Assembly: GCA_001603505.1 (NCBI GenBank)
Contig: LUZC01000042.1
Coordinates: 1 to 64,000, forward strand
Direction of reading: 5' to 3'
Source of the DNA: Bacteroidales bacterium Bact_11
Lineage (GTDB): Bacteria; Bacteroidota; Bacteroidia; Bacteroidales; UBA932
DNA length: 64,000 bases
Shown: in pieces, positions 8,687 through 17,127 of the stretch
How the letters are laid out: every line of letters starts with the position of its first letter
Numbering within the stretch: position 1 is the stretch's first letter
The notes under the pieces: model-generated
Database searches by the model: none
The model's input: only the letters and a program-made list of their open reading frames with translations
What the model was told of the DNA's origin: nothing
Made by a program: the position numbers and the translations under genes

Positions 8687-9706
8687 CTAAAAATATACAT
8701 TACTATTTGTGATGGATACCACGCCCTTTCCGCAGTCCTGGTTGCCGATGATGCGGCAGGCCCGGATGACTTTGCGGCTGTAATAGTCGGGCTGGCCTTC
8801 AATCAGGGAGTTGATGCGGACCACCTGAGAGGAGTGGATGATCTTGCCGTCGCCCATGTAGATGGCCACGTGGGTGATCTTCTCGGGCTTGTCTTCCGTG
8901 GCTTCGCGGCCGAAGAACACCAGGTCGGCCGGCTGCAGGTTGTCGAGACCTTCCGATACGTCGATCGGCTCGCCCGTCTTGTACTGTTGAGAGGCGTTGC
9001 GTAGGAGCATGTAGCCATTGAGGAAGTATACGCTCTTGGCAAAGCCGCTGCAGTCCACGCCCTTGATGGATGTGCCGGCCCAGAGGTAGGGCACGCCCAC
9101 GAAGGTCCTGGCGGTTTCAAGGATGCGTGCGCGCGCCTGCTCGACCTGCGCCTCGGGCGCGTCGGCCGGGATGACGGCGGAGCGGCTGTCTACCCACTCG
9201 CGGAGATCCATGACGTCGGCGGTCGGCACGAAGGCTTTCTTGCCGTCGGGAAGTTTCACTTCCGTGTATTTGCCCGTCGTTCCCACATATTCCGCAATGT
9301 CGCCCCACACGCCGTCGCTCACGTGGTTCGCATCGGGCTTGGGGGCGTCGAGGAAGAATGTATAGTAGTTGGTGACGACCACCCTTTTGGCCGCTTTCCA
9401 GGCATCGAGCGTTTCCTGATCGGTCGGCACGATGGCCATCTCATTGACCCAGGCCTTGTAGCCGTCGGGGGTTTCGATATTGATCCAGTAGCCGTTTTCG
9501 CGGTAGTGCACCTTGACAGGCGTTCCCATCAAAGCCTGCGTACCGAGTTCGGCGGCATAGTCGGGTTTTTCGCGCATGTTGATGACCGAAAGGGCGGCAA
9601 AAGCCAGCCCGTTTTCGTCTTCCGGCTGCGGCTGCGGCGATTCGACCTGTTTTGCGCAAGAGAGGGCGAGCAGCGTGCAGAGGAGGTAGGTGAAAATGCG
9701 TTTCAT
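8687..9706 (-). CDS. NlpC/P60 peptidoglycan endopeptidase lipoprotein (dipeptidyl-peptidase VI-like)
   Basis: It should cleave the gamma-D-Glu to diamino-acid bond of murein peptides. The track start at 9832 runs through the promoter; MKRIFTYLLCTLLALSC at 9706 gives a lipoprotein signal with Cys17 and 339 residues. Two SH3-like segments (LGTQALMGTPVKVHYRENGYWINI, then YVGTTGKYTEVKLPDGKKAF) precede the catalytic domain. That domain has VDCSGF with the nucleophile near residue 220, ITHVAIY, and a second His in IIHSSQ. Together with the adjacent epimerase this gives release of L-Ala-D-Glu and its conversion to the all-L dipeptide. Confidence 0.92.
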   Translation of the reverse strand: MKRIFTYLLCTLLALSCAKQVESPQPQPEDENGLAFAALSVINMREKPDYAAELGTQALMGTPVKVHYRENGYWINIETPDGYKAWVNEMAIVPTDQETLDAWKAAKRVVVTNYYTFFLDAPKPDANHVSDGVWGDIAEYVGTTGKYTEVKLPDGKKAFVPTADVMDLREWVDSRSAVIPADAPEAQVEQARARILETARTFVGVPYLWAGTSIKGVDCSGFAKSVYFLNGYMLLRNASQQYKTGEPIDVSEGLDNLQPADLVFFGREATEDKPEKITHVAIYMGDGKIIHSSQVVRINSLIEGQPDYYSRKVIRACRIIGNQDCGKGVVSITNSNVYF

Positions 9707-9733
9707 CGCGGGGAAAAGAGTCTTTACAATCAA

Positions 9734-9741
9734 CAAATATA
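9734..9741 (-). promoter_or_regulatory. Promoter -7 element of the murein-peptide operon
   Basis: CAAATATA on the plus strand reads TATATTTG on the minus strand, 27 bases before the start at 9706. The repeats at 9756-9810 cover its expected -33 region. Confidence 0.55.
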
Positions 9742-9755
9742 CAAAAAAATTATCC

Positions 9756-9810
9756 CACATTCGCCACAAAACACGCACATTCGCCCCAAAAACACCCCTT
9801 TTCGCCACAC
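9756..9810. repeat. Three phased direct repeats in the acpP/NlpC intergenic region
   Basis: TTCGCC occurs at 9760, 9780 and 9801, each followed by A/C-C-A/C-A-rich sequence; the first two copies share CACATTCGCC. Spacings of 20 and 21 bases equal two helical turns, so the copies face the same side of the DNA, as in multi-site operators. Confidence 0.55.
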
Positions 9811-9848
9811 TGCCCGCCCGGGGGAGTGTCACATTGCGAAGGGATGGT

Positions 9849-9856
9849 TACCTTTG
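9849..9856 (+). promoter_or_regulatory. Promoter -7 element of acpP
   Basis: TACCTTTG matches the -7 consensus and lies 27 bases upstream of the acpP ATG. Confidence 0.6.
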
Positions 9857-9883
9857 CGGCGATAATAATTAAAATCTGAAAAA

Positions 9884-10123
9884 ATGGAAAAAGCTACAAT
9901 CGAAGAGAAAGTTGTCAACATCATCTCCAACAAACTCGGTCTTCCGAAAGACGAAGTCACGCCTGCGGCCAGCTTCACGATGGACCTCGGTGCCGACTCT
10001 CTCGACACGGTCGAATTGATCATGGACTTCGAGAAGGAGTTTGGCCTGAAGATTTCCGATGAGGATGCCATGGGCATCAAGACCGTCGGCGACGCCATCG
10101 ATTATATCGCCGCGCGCGTCTAG
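9884..10123 (+). CDS. acpP: Acyl carrier protein (first copy)
   Basis: A 79-residue acidic carrier for growing acyl chains in type II fatty acid synthesis. [19 protein letters not shown] holds the phosphopantetheine-accepting serine in the DSL motif. It precedes fabF-fabZ-fabI, from which it is split by a convergent regulator gene, and therefore is the likely housekeeping ACP. A second, more divergent ACP with DSI in place of DSL lies at 35830-36069. Confidence 0.96.
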   Translation: MEKATIEEKVVNIISNKLGLPKDEVTPAASFTMDLGADSLDTVELIMDFEKEFGLKISDEDAMGIKTVGDAIDYIAARV

Positions 10124-10157
10124 TCGATCTTCAGCCGGAACCGGTTTCCCATATGCA

Positions 10158-11000
10158 CTACGAGGCGATCCGGCCCAATCGTTCCGCGATCGTCTTGTAG
10201 TAGCTCTTGGAAACGGGGATTTTCTTGGCGTCGGGATGCGAGAGAACCAGGAAGGCGTTGGCCTTTTCCCGCTTGAAAAGTGCAACGTTGTCGACATTGA
10301 CGATATACGAACGGTGACAACGGACCAGCGAAGTGTCTTCCAGCTGTTTCTCCAGCCGCGTGGTGCGGCAGCGCATCAGATAGTTGAGCAGTTTTCCGCC
10401 CATCTCGTAGCGGATTTCCACGTAATTGTCCTGCGACGCGATATAATAGATGTCGTCGGCCGCAATGGAAATGCGCAGGATTCCGTTGAAATCGTAGAAA
10501 TGGATGATATTGGTTGCCTGGGCAGGCTTCTCTGCTTCGGCGGCAAGCTTCAAGGCATCGATTTCCTCCGTCTTGGCCCTGTTCGAAGCGTATAGGGTAA
10601 AGATGGTGTAGGGAATGGCCAGGATCAGCCCTACGCAGAGCGAGGTGTGGAGCATGACCCGGAAGGTAATGGGGATGTCCGCCTCAAACCAGTGTCGGGT
10701 AAACAGCAGGTACACGACGCCGATCAGGATGAATTCGCCGAGAATCCACAGCAGGTACTGGCGTACCGTGACCGTGTGGCCCAGCTGGTAGATCATGATA
10801 CCCACCTTGCTGGCCAGCAGGATGCCGACGCTCGACAGGTAGAACAGGACGGTTGGCCGCCAGACTTCGGGCTTGAGCCCCAACCAGATGGTCTCGGAAA
10901 AAGGATGATAGGTGAGCAGGAAGATAAAGGAAAAGATGACCACGAAGGCCACGGATTGCAGCAGGGATTGCCGGTGAAGGAGATATTTAGGTGCTTCCAA
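10158..11000 (-). CDS. Membrane-anchored LytTR-family transcriptional regulator
   Basis: 280 residues: four predicted membrane helices in the first roughly 135 residues (AFVVIFSFIFLLTY, VLFYLSSVGILLASKVGIMIYQL, LLWILGEFILIGVVYLLF, LCVGLILAIPYTIFTLYA), a short charged linker, then a C-terminal LytTR DNA-binding domain (IYYIASQDNYVEIRYEMGG ... LVRCHRSYIVNVDNV). There is no response-regulator receiver domain, so the signal is likely sensed in or near the membrane. It lies between acpP and fabFZI in opposite orientation and diverges from fabF by 36 bases. Control of the fab genes is therefore plausible but unproven. Confidence 0.88.
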   Translation of the reverse strand: MEAPKYLLHRQSLLQSVAFVVIFSFIFLLTYHPFSETIWLGLKPEVWRPTVLFYLSSVGILLASKVGIMIYQLGHTVTVRQYLLWILGEFILIGVVYLLFTRHWFEADIPITFRVMLHTSLCVGLILAIPYTIFTLYASNRAKTEEIDALKLAAEAEKPAQATNIIHFYDFNGILRISIAADDIYYIASQDNYVEIRYEMGGKLLNYLMRCRTTRLEKQLEDTSLVRCHRSYIVNVDNVALFKREKANAFLVLSHPDAKKIPVSKSYYKTIAERLGRIAS

Positions 11001-11019
11001 TTCGATTCGATTTAGGCTT

Positions 11020-11027
11020 CAAAGGTA
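11020..11027 (-). promoter_or_regulatory. Promoter -7 element of the LytTR gene
   Basis: CAAAGGTA is TACCTTTG on the minus strand, 19 bases from the start at 11000 and within the 36-base gap to fabF. Confidence 0.6.
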
Positions 11028-11036
11028 GAAATTTTT

Positions 11037-12284
11037 ATGGAAACGAAAAGAATCGTCATAACCGGAGCGGGGGTAATCTCGCCACTTGGTAACAATATAA
11101 ATGATTTTTGGTCAGCGATTTGCGCTGGTAAATGCGGCATCGGACGCCTCACTGGATGGGAGGAATGGGACTTGCCCGTCTCGGTGGCCGGCCAGGTACG
11201 CCACTTCGATCCGCTTGCGTTCGGCCTCTCCCCGAAAGAGGCGCGCCGCGACGACCGTTACTGCCAGTTCGCGATGGCTGCGGCCGCGCAGGCGATGGCC
11301 GCGAGCGGCCTGGATACGGCTTCAAATATCGGCTCCGACCGGATGGGCGTGTATATCGGCTCCGGCATCGGCGGGCTGATTACCTTTGTCGCCCAGAGCA
11401 AGGTGCTGCTCGAAGAAGGGGCCGGGCGGGTTTCCCCGCTGTTCATTCCCACGGTCATTCCCAACATCGCCGGAGGTAACATCGCCATCAAATACAACGC
11501 CGAGGGTCCGTGCATGACGCATGTGGCAGCCTGCGCCTCCAGTGCTTATTCCCTCGGCGAAGCTTTTCAGGCCATCCGGCTCGGCAAGGCCGACGCCATC
11601 ATCGCCGGCGGCGCCGAGGCGGTGATCCATCCCATCGGCATCGGCGGATTCGCCAACAGCAAGGCGCTCTCGCTTTCATCCGATCCGTTGAACGCCAGCC
11701 TGCCGTTCGACCGGCGACGTGCCGGTTTTGTGATGGGCGAAGGTGCGGCTGTCCTCGTTCTGGAAGAGTATGGGCATGCCCGCCGCCGCGGTGCACAGAT
11801 CCTGGCGGAAGTCACCGGCTATGGCAGCACCTGCGACGCATACCATTTCACCGCGCCGCGTCCCGACGGAATCCCCGCTTCGCGGGCCATCGCGGAAGCC
11901 CTGCATGAAGCGGGCTACGACGCTTCGCGCGACAGCCTTTACATCAACGCCCATGGCACGGGTACCGTGCTCAACGACAAGTGCGAGACGCTGGCCATCA
12001 AACTGGCGCTCGGCGAAGAACAGGCCCGTCGCGTGGCCATCAGTTCCACCAAATCGATGACGGGCCACCTTTTCGGGGCGGCTGGTGCGCTGGAAGTGCT
12101 CGTTTCGGCGCTGGCCTTGCGCGACGGCATCGTGCCGCCGACCATCGGCCTGCGCGACCCCGATCCCGAATGCGACCTCGACTACACGCCGCTGGAAGCC
12201 CGCCGCGCTGTCATCGATATCGCCGTATCCAATTCCCTGGGCTTCGGCGGGCACAATGCCTGCGTAGCACTTCGTAAAATCTGA
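11037..12284 (+). CDS. fabF: 3-oxoacyl-ACP synthase II (beta-ketoacyl-ACP synthase)
   Basis: Condenses malonyl-ACP with acyl-ACP to elongate fatty acids. The Cys-His-His triad of KAS I/II is present: Cys166 in AACASSAYS, His306 in NAHGTGT, His344 in SMTGHLFGAAG. At 415 residues the length is normal. The C-terminal NSLGFGGHNACVAL loop is typical. It heads the fabF-fabZ-fabI cluster, 15 bases before fabZ. The -7 element found in the short upstream gap serves the divergent LytTR gene; I could not place a clear one for fabF. Confidence 0.95.
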   Translation: METKRIVITGAGVISPLGNNINDFWSAICAGKCGIGRLTGWEEWDLPVSVAGQVRHFDPLAFGLSPKEARRDDRYCQFAMAAAAQAMAASGLDTASNIGSDRMGVYIGSGIGGLITFVAQSKVLLEEGAGRVSPLFIPTVIPNIAGGNIAIKYNAEGPCMTHVAACASSAYSLGEAFQAIRLGKADAIIAGGAEAVIHPIGIGGFANSKALSLSSDPLNASLPFDRRRAGFVMGEGAAVLVLEEYGHARRRGAQILAEVTGYGSTCDAYHFTAPRPDGIPASRAIAEALHEAGYDASRDSLYINAHGTGTVLNDKCETLAIKLALGEEQARRVAISSTKSMTGHLFGAAGALEVLVSALALRDGIVPPTIGLRDPDPECDLDYTPLEARRAVIDIAVSNSLGFGGHNACVALRKI

Positions 12285-12299
12285 TAATCAACTTGAACC

Positions 12300-12731
12300 A
12301 TGAATAGAGAGCAACTGAAAGAAATCCTGCCGCACCGCGAGCCGATGCTGCTGGTCGACGAATCGGAGATGGACGGCGCCGTCGTCCACTCGAAATACCA
12401 TGTCCGCGGGGATGAATTTTTCCTGCAGGGCCATTTCCCCGGTTATCCCGTGGTACCGGGCGTGATTCTCTGCGAGATCATGGCACAGTCCAGCGTGCTG
12501 CTGGTGGGCGCTGAAGAGATGAAAGTCAATACGGCATTCTACGCAGGTCTCGACGGCATCAAATTCCGCAAGTCGGTGTTCCCGGGCGACACGGTGAAAG
12601 TGGATGCGCAGATCGTTCAGCGTCGCGGCCCGGCTTTCGTCATCGCGGCGGAAGCCCGCGTGGACGGCGAAATCTGCTGCGCCGGCACGCTCAAATTCAT
12701 GCTGGTACCCAACGAAACTTTGAAGCGATAA
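12300..12731 (+). CDS. fabZ: 3-hydroxyacyl-ACP dehydratase
   Basis: Hot-dog-fold dehydratase converting 3-hydroxyacyl-ACP to trans-2-enoyl-ACP. The signature GHFPGYPVVPGVILCEIMAQ contains the catalytic His and Glu. 143 residues is standard for single-domain FabZ; some Bacteroidota have an LpxC-FabZ fusion, but this copy is free-standing. Its stop codon overlaps the fabI start by one base (TAATG), indicating translational coupling. Confidence 0.95.
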   Translation: MNREQLKEILPHREPMLLVDESEMDGAVVHSKYHVRGDEFFLQGHFPGYPVVPGVILCEIMAQSSVLLVGAEEMKVNTAFYAGLDGIKFRKSVFPGDTVKVDAQIVQRRGPAFVIAAEARVDGEICCAGTLKFMLVPNETLKR

Positions 12732-13516
12732 TGGCATACAATCTATTAAAAGGCAAGAGGGGCATCATCTTCGGCGCCCTCAACGAACAGTCCATCGCCT
12801 GGAAGGCGGCGGTCCGCGCCCACGAGGAAGGCGCCCGGCTCGTGCTCACCAATACGCCGGTGGCGCTCCGCCTCGGCACGCTTAACGGCCTGGCCGAACA
12901 AACCGGCGCGCTGCTGGTTCCGGCCGACGCCTCGTCGGTGGAAGACCTGCAGGCGCTCGTGGCCAAAGCGCAGGAACACTTCGGCGGCAAGATCGACTTC
13001 GTGCTCCATTCGGTGGCTATGTCGATGAACCTCCGCAAGGGCCGTCCCTACGAAGCGGCGAACTACGATTTCTTCGGCAAGACGCTCGACATCTCGGCGC
13101 TGTCGTTCCACAAACTTCTGCAGGTGCTCTACGAGCGCGACGCCATGGCGGAATGGGGTTCGGTGGTGGCGATGACCTATATCGCCGCGCAGCGAGCGTT
13201 CGAGGGTTATAATGACATGGCCGACGCAAAAGCCCTGCTGGAATCGATCTGCCGCAGTTTCGGCGTGATCTACGGCCGCCGGAAAAGGGTGCGCATCAAT
13301 TGCGTGTCCCAGTCGCCGACACTCACCACGGCGGGACAGGGCATCGCCGGCATGACCGAGATGTTCGGCAAGGCCGACGCCATCTCCCCGCTGGGCAACG
13401 CCTCTGCCGACGACTGTGCCGACTACCTCGTTGCCCTCTTCTCCGACCTCACCCGTCACGTCACCATGCAGACCCTCTACCACGATGGCGGGTATTCGAT
13501 GACGGGGATTATCTAG
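12731..13516 (+). CDS. fabI: Enoyl-ACP reductase (NADH-type, FabI)
   Basis: Last step of the elongation cycle. The N-terminal nucleotide-binding segment GKRGIIFGALNEQSIAWKAA is FabI-like. Catalytic Tyr160 and Lys167 have the FabI spacing (YNDMADAK), and Tyr150 sits in MTY. The usual 'MGLAK' is MADAK here and the usual 'AERA' is AQRA, so the active-site helix is somewhat divergent. 261 residues is normal. Its stop is 8 bases from the end of convergent argH. Confidence 0.93.
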   Translation: MAYNLLKGKRGIIFGALNEQSIAWKAAVRAHEEGARLVLTNTPVALRLGTLNGLAEQTGALLVPADASSVEDLQALVAKAQEHFGGKIDFVLHSVAMSMNLRKGRPYEAANYDFFGKTLDISALSFHKLLQVLYERDAMAEWGSVVAMTYIAAQRAFEGYNDMADAKALLESICRSFGVIYGRRKRVRINCVSQSPTLTTAGQGIAGMTEMFGKADAISPLGNASADDCADYLVALFSDLTRHVTMQTLYHDGGYSMTGII

Positions 13517-13524
13517 AGGATTGC

Positions 13525-14853
13525 TTACCACGTCGCCGCCTCTTTCATCAGGGCGGCGATTTCTTTTGTGCATAGGTTGCCGAGGCTGCCGAGGTGGGTA
13601 TGCCCCAGGTCGGAAGCCTTCAGCGAGGCCAGGGAGCCGTCGGGGCCGGTCTTTCCGTAGTGGAAACGCCCCTCGTTGACCTCGATGCCCACCTGCCTGT
13701 AGGCGTCGCGGAACGGTGTGCCCGCGAGGGCGCGGCGGTTGACTTCCTCCACAGTGAAGAGGGTCTCGTAGAGCGGATTCTCAAAAATGTGCGTGTTCAC
13801 TTCCAGGTGCTGGAGCATGTAGCCGGTCATCTGCAGGCAGTCGTGCAACTGTTCCAGCGCGGGGAAGAGCACCTCTTTCAAGAGTTGGAAGTCGCGGTGG
13901 TAGCCGTGCGGCAGGTTGCTGCTCATCAGGGCAATCTCGCCGGAGCACGACAGGATGCGGTTGCAGCGGCCGCGTACGATTTCCCACACGTCGGGATTCT
14001 TCTTGTGCGGCATGATGCTCGAGCCCGTGGTAAGTTCGTCGGGGAAATGGATGAAGCCGAAGTTCGGGCTCATGTACTGGATGCAGTCGGTGGCGAACTT
14101 GTTGAGGGTCAGGGCGACGGCGCCCAGCGCATCGGCGACGGCCCGTTCGGTGCGGCCGCGTCCCAGCTGGGCGGCGATGCTGTTGTACACGGGCGCGTCG
14201 AACCCCAGCAACTCCGTGGTCAGGGCCCGGTCGAGCGGAAAGGAATTGCCATAGCCGGCGGCGGAGCCGAGCGGATTGCGGTTGACTACCTTCCAGGCGG
14301 CTTTCAGCTGCTCCATGTCTTCCGTCAGGGCCTCGGCATAGGCGCCCAGCCACAGGCCGAACGAAGAAGGCATCGCCAGCTGGCCGTGGGTGTACCCGGG
14401 CAGCAGCACGTCCTTGTGCTTTTCGCTGAGCTGCTGGAGGATTTCAAACAGGTCGAGGACCTCCTGCCGCACCTGCAGAAGCTCGTCGCGGAGGAAAAGT
14501 TTCACGTCGACCAGCACCTGGTCGTTGCGCGAACGGCCTGCGTGAATCTTCTTGCCCAGGTCGCCGAGTGCGCGGGTGAGCAGCAGCTCCACCTGCGAAT
14601 GGATATCTTCCACATCGTCCTCGACCTGGAAATTGCCTGCCTTGACGGCGATAGCGATGTCGTCGAGGCCCTGGAGCAGGGCTTTCAGTTCTTCGGCCGT
14701 GAGCAGCCCGATGTGCTGAAGCATCCGGATATGGGCTTTGGACCCTTCGATATCGTACTCGGCGAGCCGAAGGTCGAGCTGGCGGTCGTTTCCGACGGTG
14801 AAACGGTCGACCGCTTCGGTGGCGGTGGTTCCTTTATTCCAAAGTGTACGCAT
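13525..14853 (-). CDS. argH: Argininosuccinate lyase
   Basis: Splits argininosuccinate into arginine and fumarate, the last step of arginine synthesis. The fumarase/aspartase-superfamily signature TTGSSIMPHKKNPD has its catalytic serine at about residue 279; HAGRSRNDQV and LPGYTHGQLAMP are also diagnostic. 442 residues. The start codon lies 20 bases inside the end of the preceding deacylase gene, so it is the last gene of the argR-GNAT-argG-deacylase-argH operon. Confidence 0.96.
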   Translation of the reverse strand: MRTLWNKGTTATEAVDRFTVGNDRQLDLRLAEYDIEGSKAHIRMLQHIGLLTAEELKALLQGLDDIAIAVKAGNFQVEDDVEDIHSQVELLLTRALGDLGKKIHAGRSRNDQVLVDVKLFLRDELLQVRQEVLDLFEILQQLSEKHKDVLLPGYTHGQLAMPSSFGLWLGAYAEALTEDMEQLKAAWKVVNRNPLGSAAGYGNSFPLDRALTTELLGFDAPVYNSIAAQLGRGRTERAVADALGAVALTLNKFATDCIQYMSPNFGFIHFPDELTTGSSIMPHKKNPDVWEIVRGRCNRILSCSGEIALMSSNLPHGYHRDFQLLKEVLFPALEQLHDCLQMTGYMLQHLEVNTHIFENPLYETLFTVEEVNRRALAGTPFRDAYRQVGIEVNEGRFHYGKTGPDGSLASLKASDLGHTHLGSLGNLCTKEIAALMKEAATW

Positions 14854-15919
14854 GGAGTTGTTCGATCAGGTGGATATAGGTTTCGATGCCGGCGTAGATT
14901 TCATCGGTACGGATGTATTCATCGGCCCGGTGGGAGCGTGCGGAGTCGCCCGGGCCAATCTTCACTGCGTCGCAGGGAAGCAGCATCCAGTCGGAGGAGG
15001 TCTGTGAGGAGAAAGTTTCAAGGCCGAGAGCAGCCGCTGCTTTGCGCAGCGGGGAATCCGGCCGGGTGGCCGAGGCGCGGTGCAGCAGATTCCGGGCGGT
15101 GAGCTTGCTGCGGCAGAGCGCCTGGAGTTCGGCGAGGATTTCTGCGGGCGCGTATTGCTCGGTGGGGCGGATGTCCACCACGAACCGGCAGCGGTCGGGC
15201 ACCACGTTGTGCGCCGTTCCGGCATGGATCTGGGTGACGCTGACGCGCACTTCGCCCATTTCTTTCGAGACTTTCGGGAAGTGGTGGGCCTGCAGCGTGG
15301 CGATATCTTCGAGGGCGAGATAGATGGCATTGACGCCCTCGCCGCGTGCCGCGTGGCCGCTCACGCCGATAGCTTCTCCGTCGAGCACGAGCAGCCCGCG
15401 CTCGCTGGTAGCCGCCTTCAGGCCGGTGGGTTCGCCGACGATGGCCCAGTCGGGCATCGGCAGAGCGCCTTTTTGGAAGGGCCCTTCGGGACCGAACAGC
15501 CAGCGGGTGCCGTGGGGGCCGGAGCACTCCTCTTCACGGACGAGCAGCAGCACGAGGTTGATAGCCAGGGGCTTTCCGAGAAAATGCCGGAACGCTGCCA
15601 GCATCGACACGACGCTGCCGCCGTCGTCGTTCGCACCCAGGCCGCGGATGAATCCGGGTTTTGTTCCAGCGTCGTATGGGTCGCGGGAATAGCCGGAGGC
15701 GGGTGGCACGGTATCGAGGTGAGCTGTCAGGGCAAGGGTGGGTTTGGCCGGGTCAGGCTCGGCGGCAACGGCGACGATATTGCCGTTCGGCGTGGTGAGG
15801 GCGATGCCCTGTGCGGTAAGCCAGCCGCTGACGCAGTCCACGACCGCTTCTTCTTCGTAGGAAGGGGATGGAATACGGACCAGTTCGCGCAGCAGTTCAA
15901 GGCAGTCTTCGTTATTCAT
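14834..15919 (-). CDS. M20-family deacylase, probably ArgE-type (N-acetyl/N-succinyl intermediate of arginine synthesis)
   Basis: A di-zinc amidohydrolase. Motifs: ALTAHLDTVPP (metal His/Asp), GLGANDDGGSV (bridging Asp), LVREEECSG (catalytic Glu-Glu), VGEPTGLKA and FVVDIRPTEQ. I set the start at MNNEDCLELLREL (15919), whose ATG overlaps the argG stop by 8 bases (ATGAATAA); the track's 13 extra residues lie wholly inside argG. The result is 361 residues. In Bacteroides fragilis arginine synthesis runs through N-succinyl intermediates, and the deacylase acts on the citrulline derivative; position between argG and argH suits that, but substrate choice is not visible in the sequence. Confidence 0.85.
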   Translation of the reverse strand: MNNEDCLELLRELVRIPSPSYEEEAVVDCVSGWLTAQGIALTTPNGNIVAVAAEPDPAKPTLALTAHLDTVPPASGYSRDPYDAGTKPGFIRGLGANDDGGSVVSMLAAFRHFLGKPLAINLVLLLVREEECSGPHGTRWLFGPEGPFQKGALPMPDWAIVGEPTGLKAATSERGLLVLDGEAIGVSGHAARGEGVNAIYLALEDIATLQAHHFPKVSKEMGEVRVSVTQIHAGTAHNVVPDRCRFVVDIRPTEQYAPAEILAELQALCRSKLTARNLLHRASATRPDSPLRKAAAALGLETFSSQTSSDWMLLPCDAVKIGPGDSARSHRADEYIRTDEIYAGIETYIHLIEQLHAYTLE

Positions 15920-17126
15920 CGTAGGGGAGTTCTTCGGGGTGATTTCCATAATATACACGCAGGGGATTCGACATCAGCTTGATGAAGCCTTTGACTTCCT
16001 CGGCGCTCCAGCCTTTCTGCGTCTCACCGTACTCGCCGAGTTTCGATTTCACCAGGTCGCAGGGGGAATCCACGCCCACGGTCGAGAAACTGCAGGGCCG
16101 AAGTTCCAGCGTCACGGTGCCCGTGACGTTGCGCTGGCTGTTGTCGAGCATCGCCTCGATGTCGCGCATCACCGGTTCCATGTACTGGCTCTCGTGGAGA
16201 AACATCCCGTACCACGTGCCCACCTGGTCCTTCCAGTATTGCTGCCATTTCGAGAGCGTATATTTCTCGAGATACTTGTGCGCACCGATGATGAGCATCG
16301 GTGCCGCAGCCTCGAAGCCCACGCGGCCCTTGATGCCGATGATGGTGTCGCCCACATGGTTGTCGCGTCCGATGCCCCAGGCCGCGCCGATTTCCTCGAC
16401 CGCCTGGATGGCCGCCACCTTGTCGGTGAAGGTTTTTCTGTTCACGCTGCAGATTTCTCCCTTCTCGAAGCCGATGCTCAGAATTTCGGAGCCGCTCTTG
16501 CTGACTTGCTTCAAGTAGGCGCTCTCGGGCAGACCCTGTTTCGAATCGAGGATCTCGCCGCCGCAGACCGACGTGCCCCAGAGGCCCACGTTGTAGGAGT
16601 ATTTCATCTTGGCGAAGTCGGCCGCGAAGCCGTGAGCGTTGAGATAATCCACTTCCTCCTGCCGCGACAGGTTGCCGTCGCGGGTGAGTGTGATGATTTC
16701 CACGCCCGGGCACATCACCAGGAACACCATGTCGAAGCGTACCTGGTCGTTGCCTGCGCCGGTGGAACCGTGGGCGATGGCGTCGGCCCCGATGCTCTTC
16801 GCGTAGCGGGCCACCGCCATGGCTTGGAACAGGCGTTCCGACGACACGGAGATGGGATAGGTGCCGTTGCGCAGCACGTTGCCGAAGATCATGTATTTCA
16901 GGCTCTTGGCGTAGTATTCCTGCGTGATGTCGATGGCGGCGAACTTCTCTGCGCCCAGCTTATAGGCATTCTCTTCGTTGGTTTTCAGCTGCTCGGCACT
17001 GAAACCGCCTGTGTCGGCGCAGACTGCGTGGACTTCGTAGCCTTTCTCGTGCGAGAGGTACATTACCGCATAGGACGTGTCGAGCCCGCCGCTGTAGGCG
17101 ACCACGACTTTTTTCTTTTTATCCAT
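15912..17126 (-). CDS. argG: Argininosuccinate synthase
   Basis: Joins citrulline and aspartate with ATP. The N-type ATP pyrophosphatase loop VVVAYSGGLDTS is at residues 7-18, followed by IAHGSTGAGNDQVRFD, GIGRDNHVGDTIIGIKGRVG and other family blocks. 404 residues matches the usual length. It begins 1 base after the GNAT gene stop and overlaps the deacylase start, so the whole arginine cluster is translationally linked. Confidence 0.97.
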   Translation of the reverse strand: MDKKKKVVVAYSGGLDTSYAVMYLSHEKGYEVHAVCADTGGFSAEQLKTNEENAYKLGAEKFAAIDITQEYYAKSLKYMIFGNVLRNGTYPISVSSERLFQAMAVARYAKSIGADAIAHGSTGAGNDQVRFDMVFLVMCPGVEIITLTRDGNLSRQEEVDYLNAHGFAADFAKMKYSYNVGLWGTSVCGGEILDSKQGLPESAYLKQVSKSGSEILSIGFEKGEICSVNRKTFTDKVAAIQAVEEIGAAWGIGRDNHVGDTIIGIKGRVGFEAAAPMLIIGAHKYLEKYTLSKWQQYWKDQVGTWYGMFLHESQYMEPVMRDIEAMLDNSQRNVTGTVTLELRPCSFSTVGVDSPCDLVKSKLGEYGETQKGWSAEEVKGFIKLMSNPLRVYYGNHPEELPYDE

Positions 17127-17127
17127 A

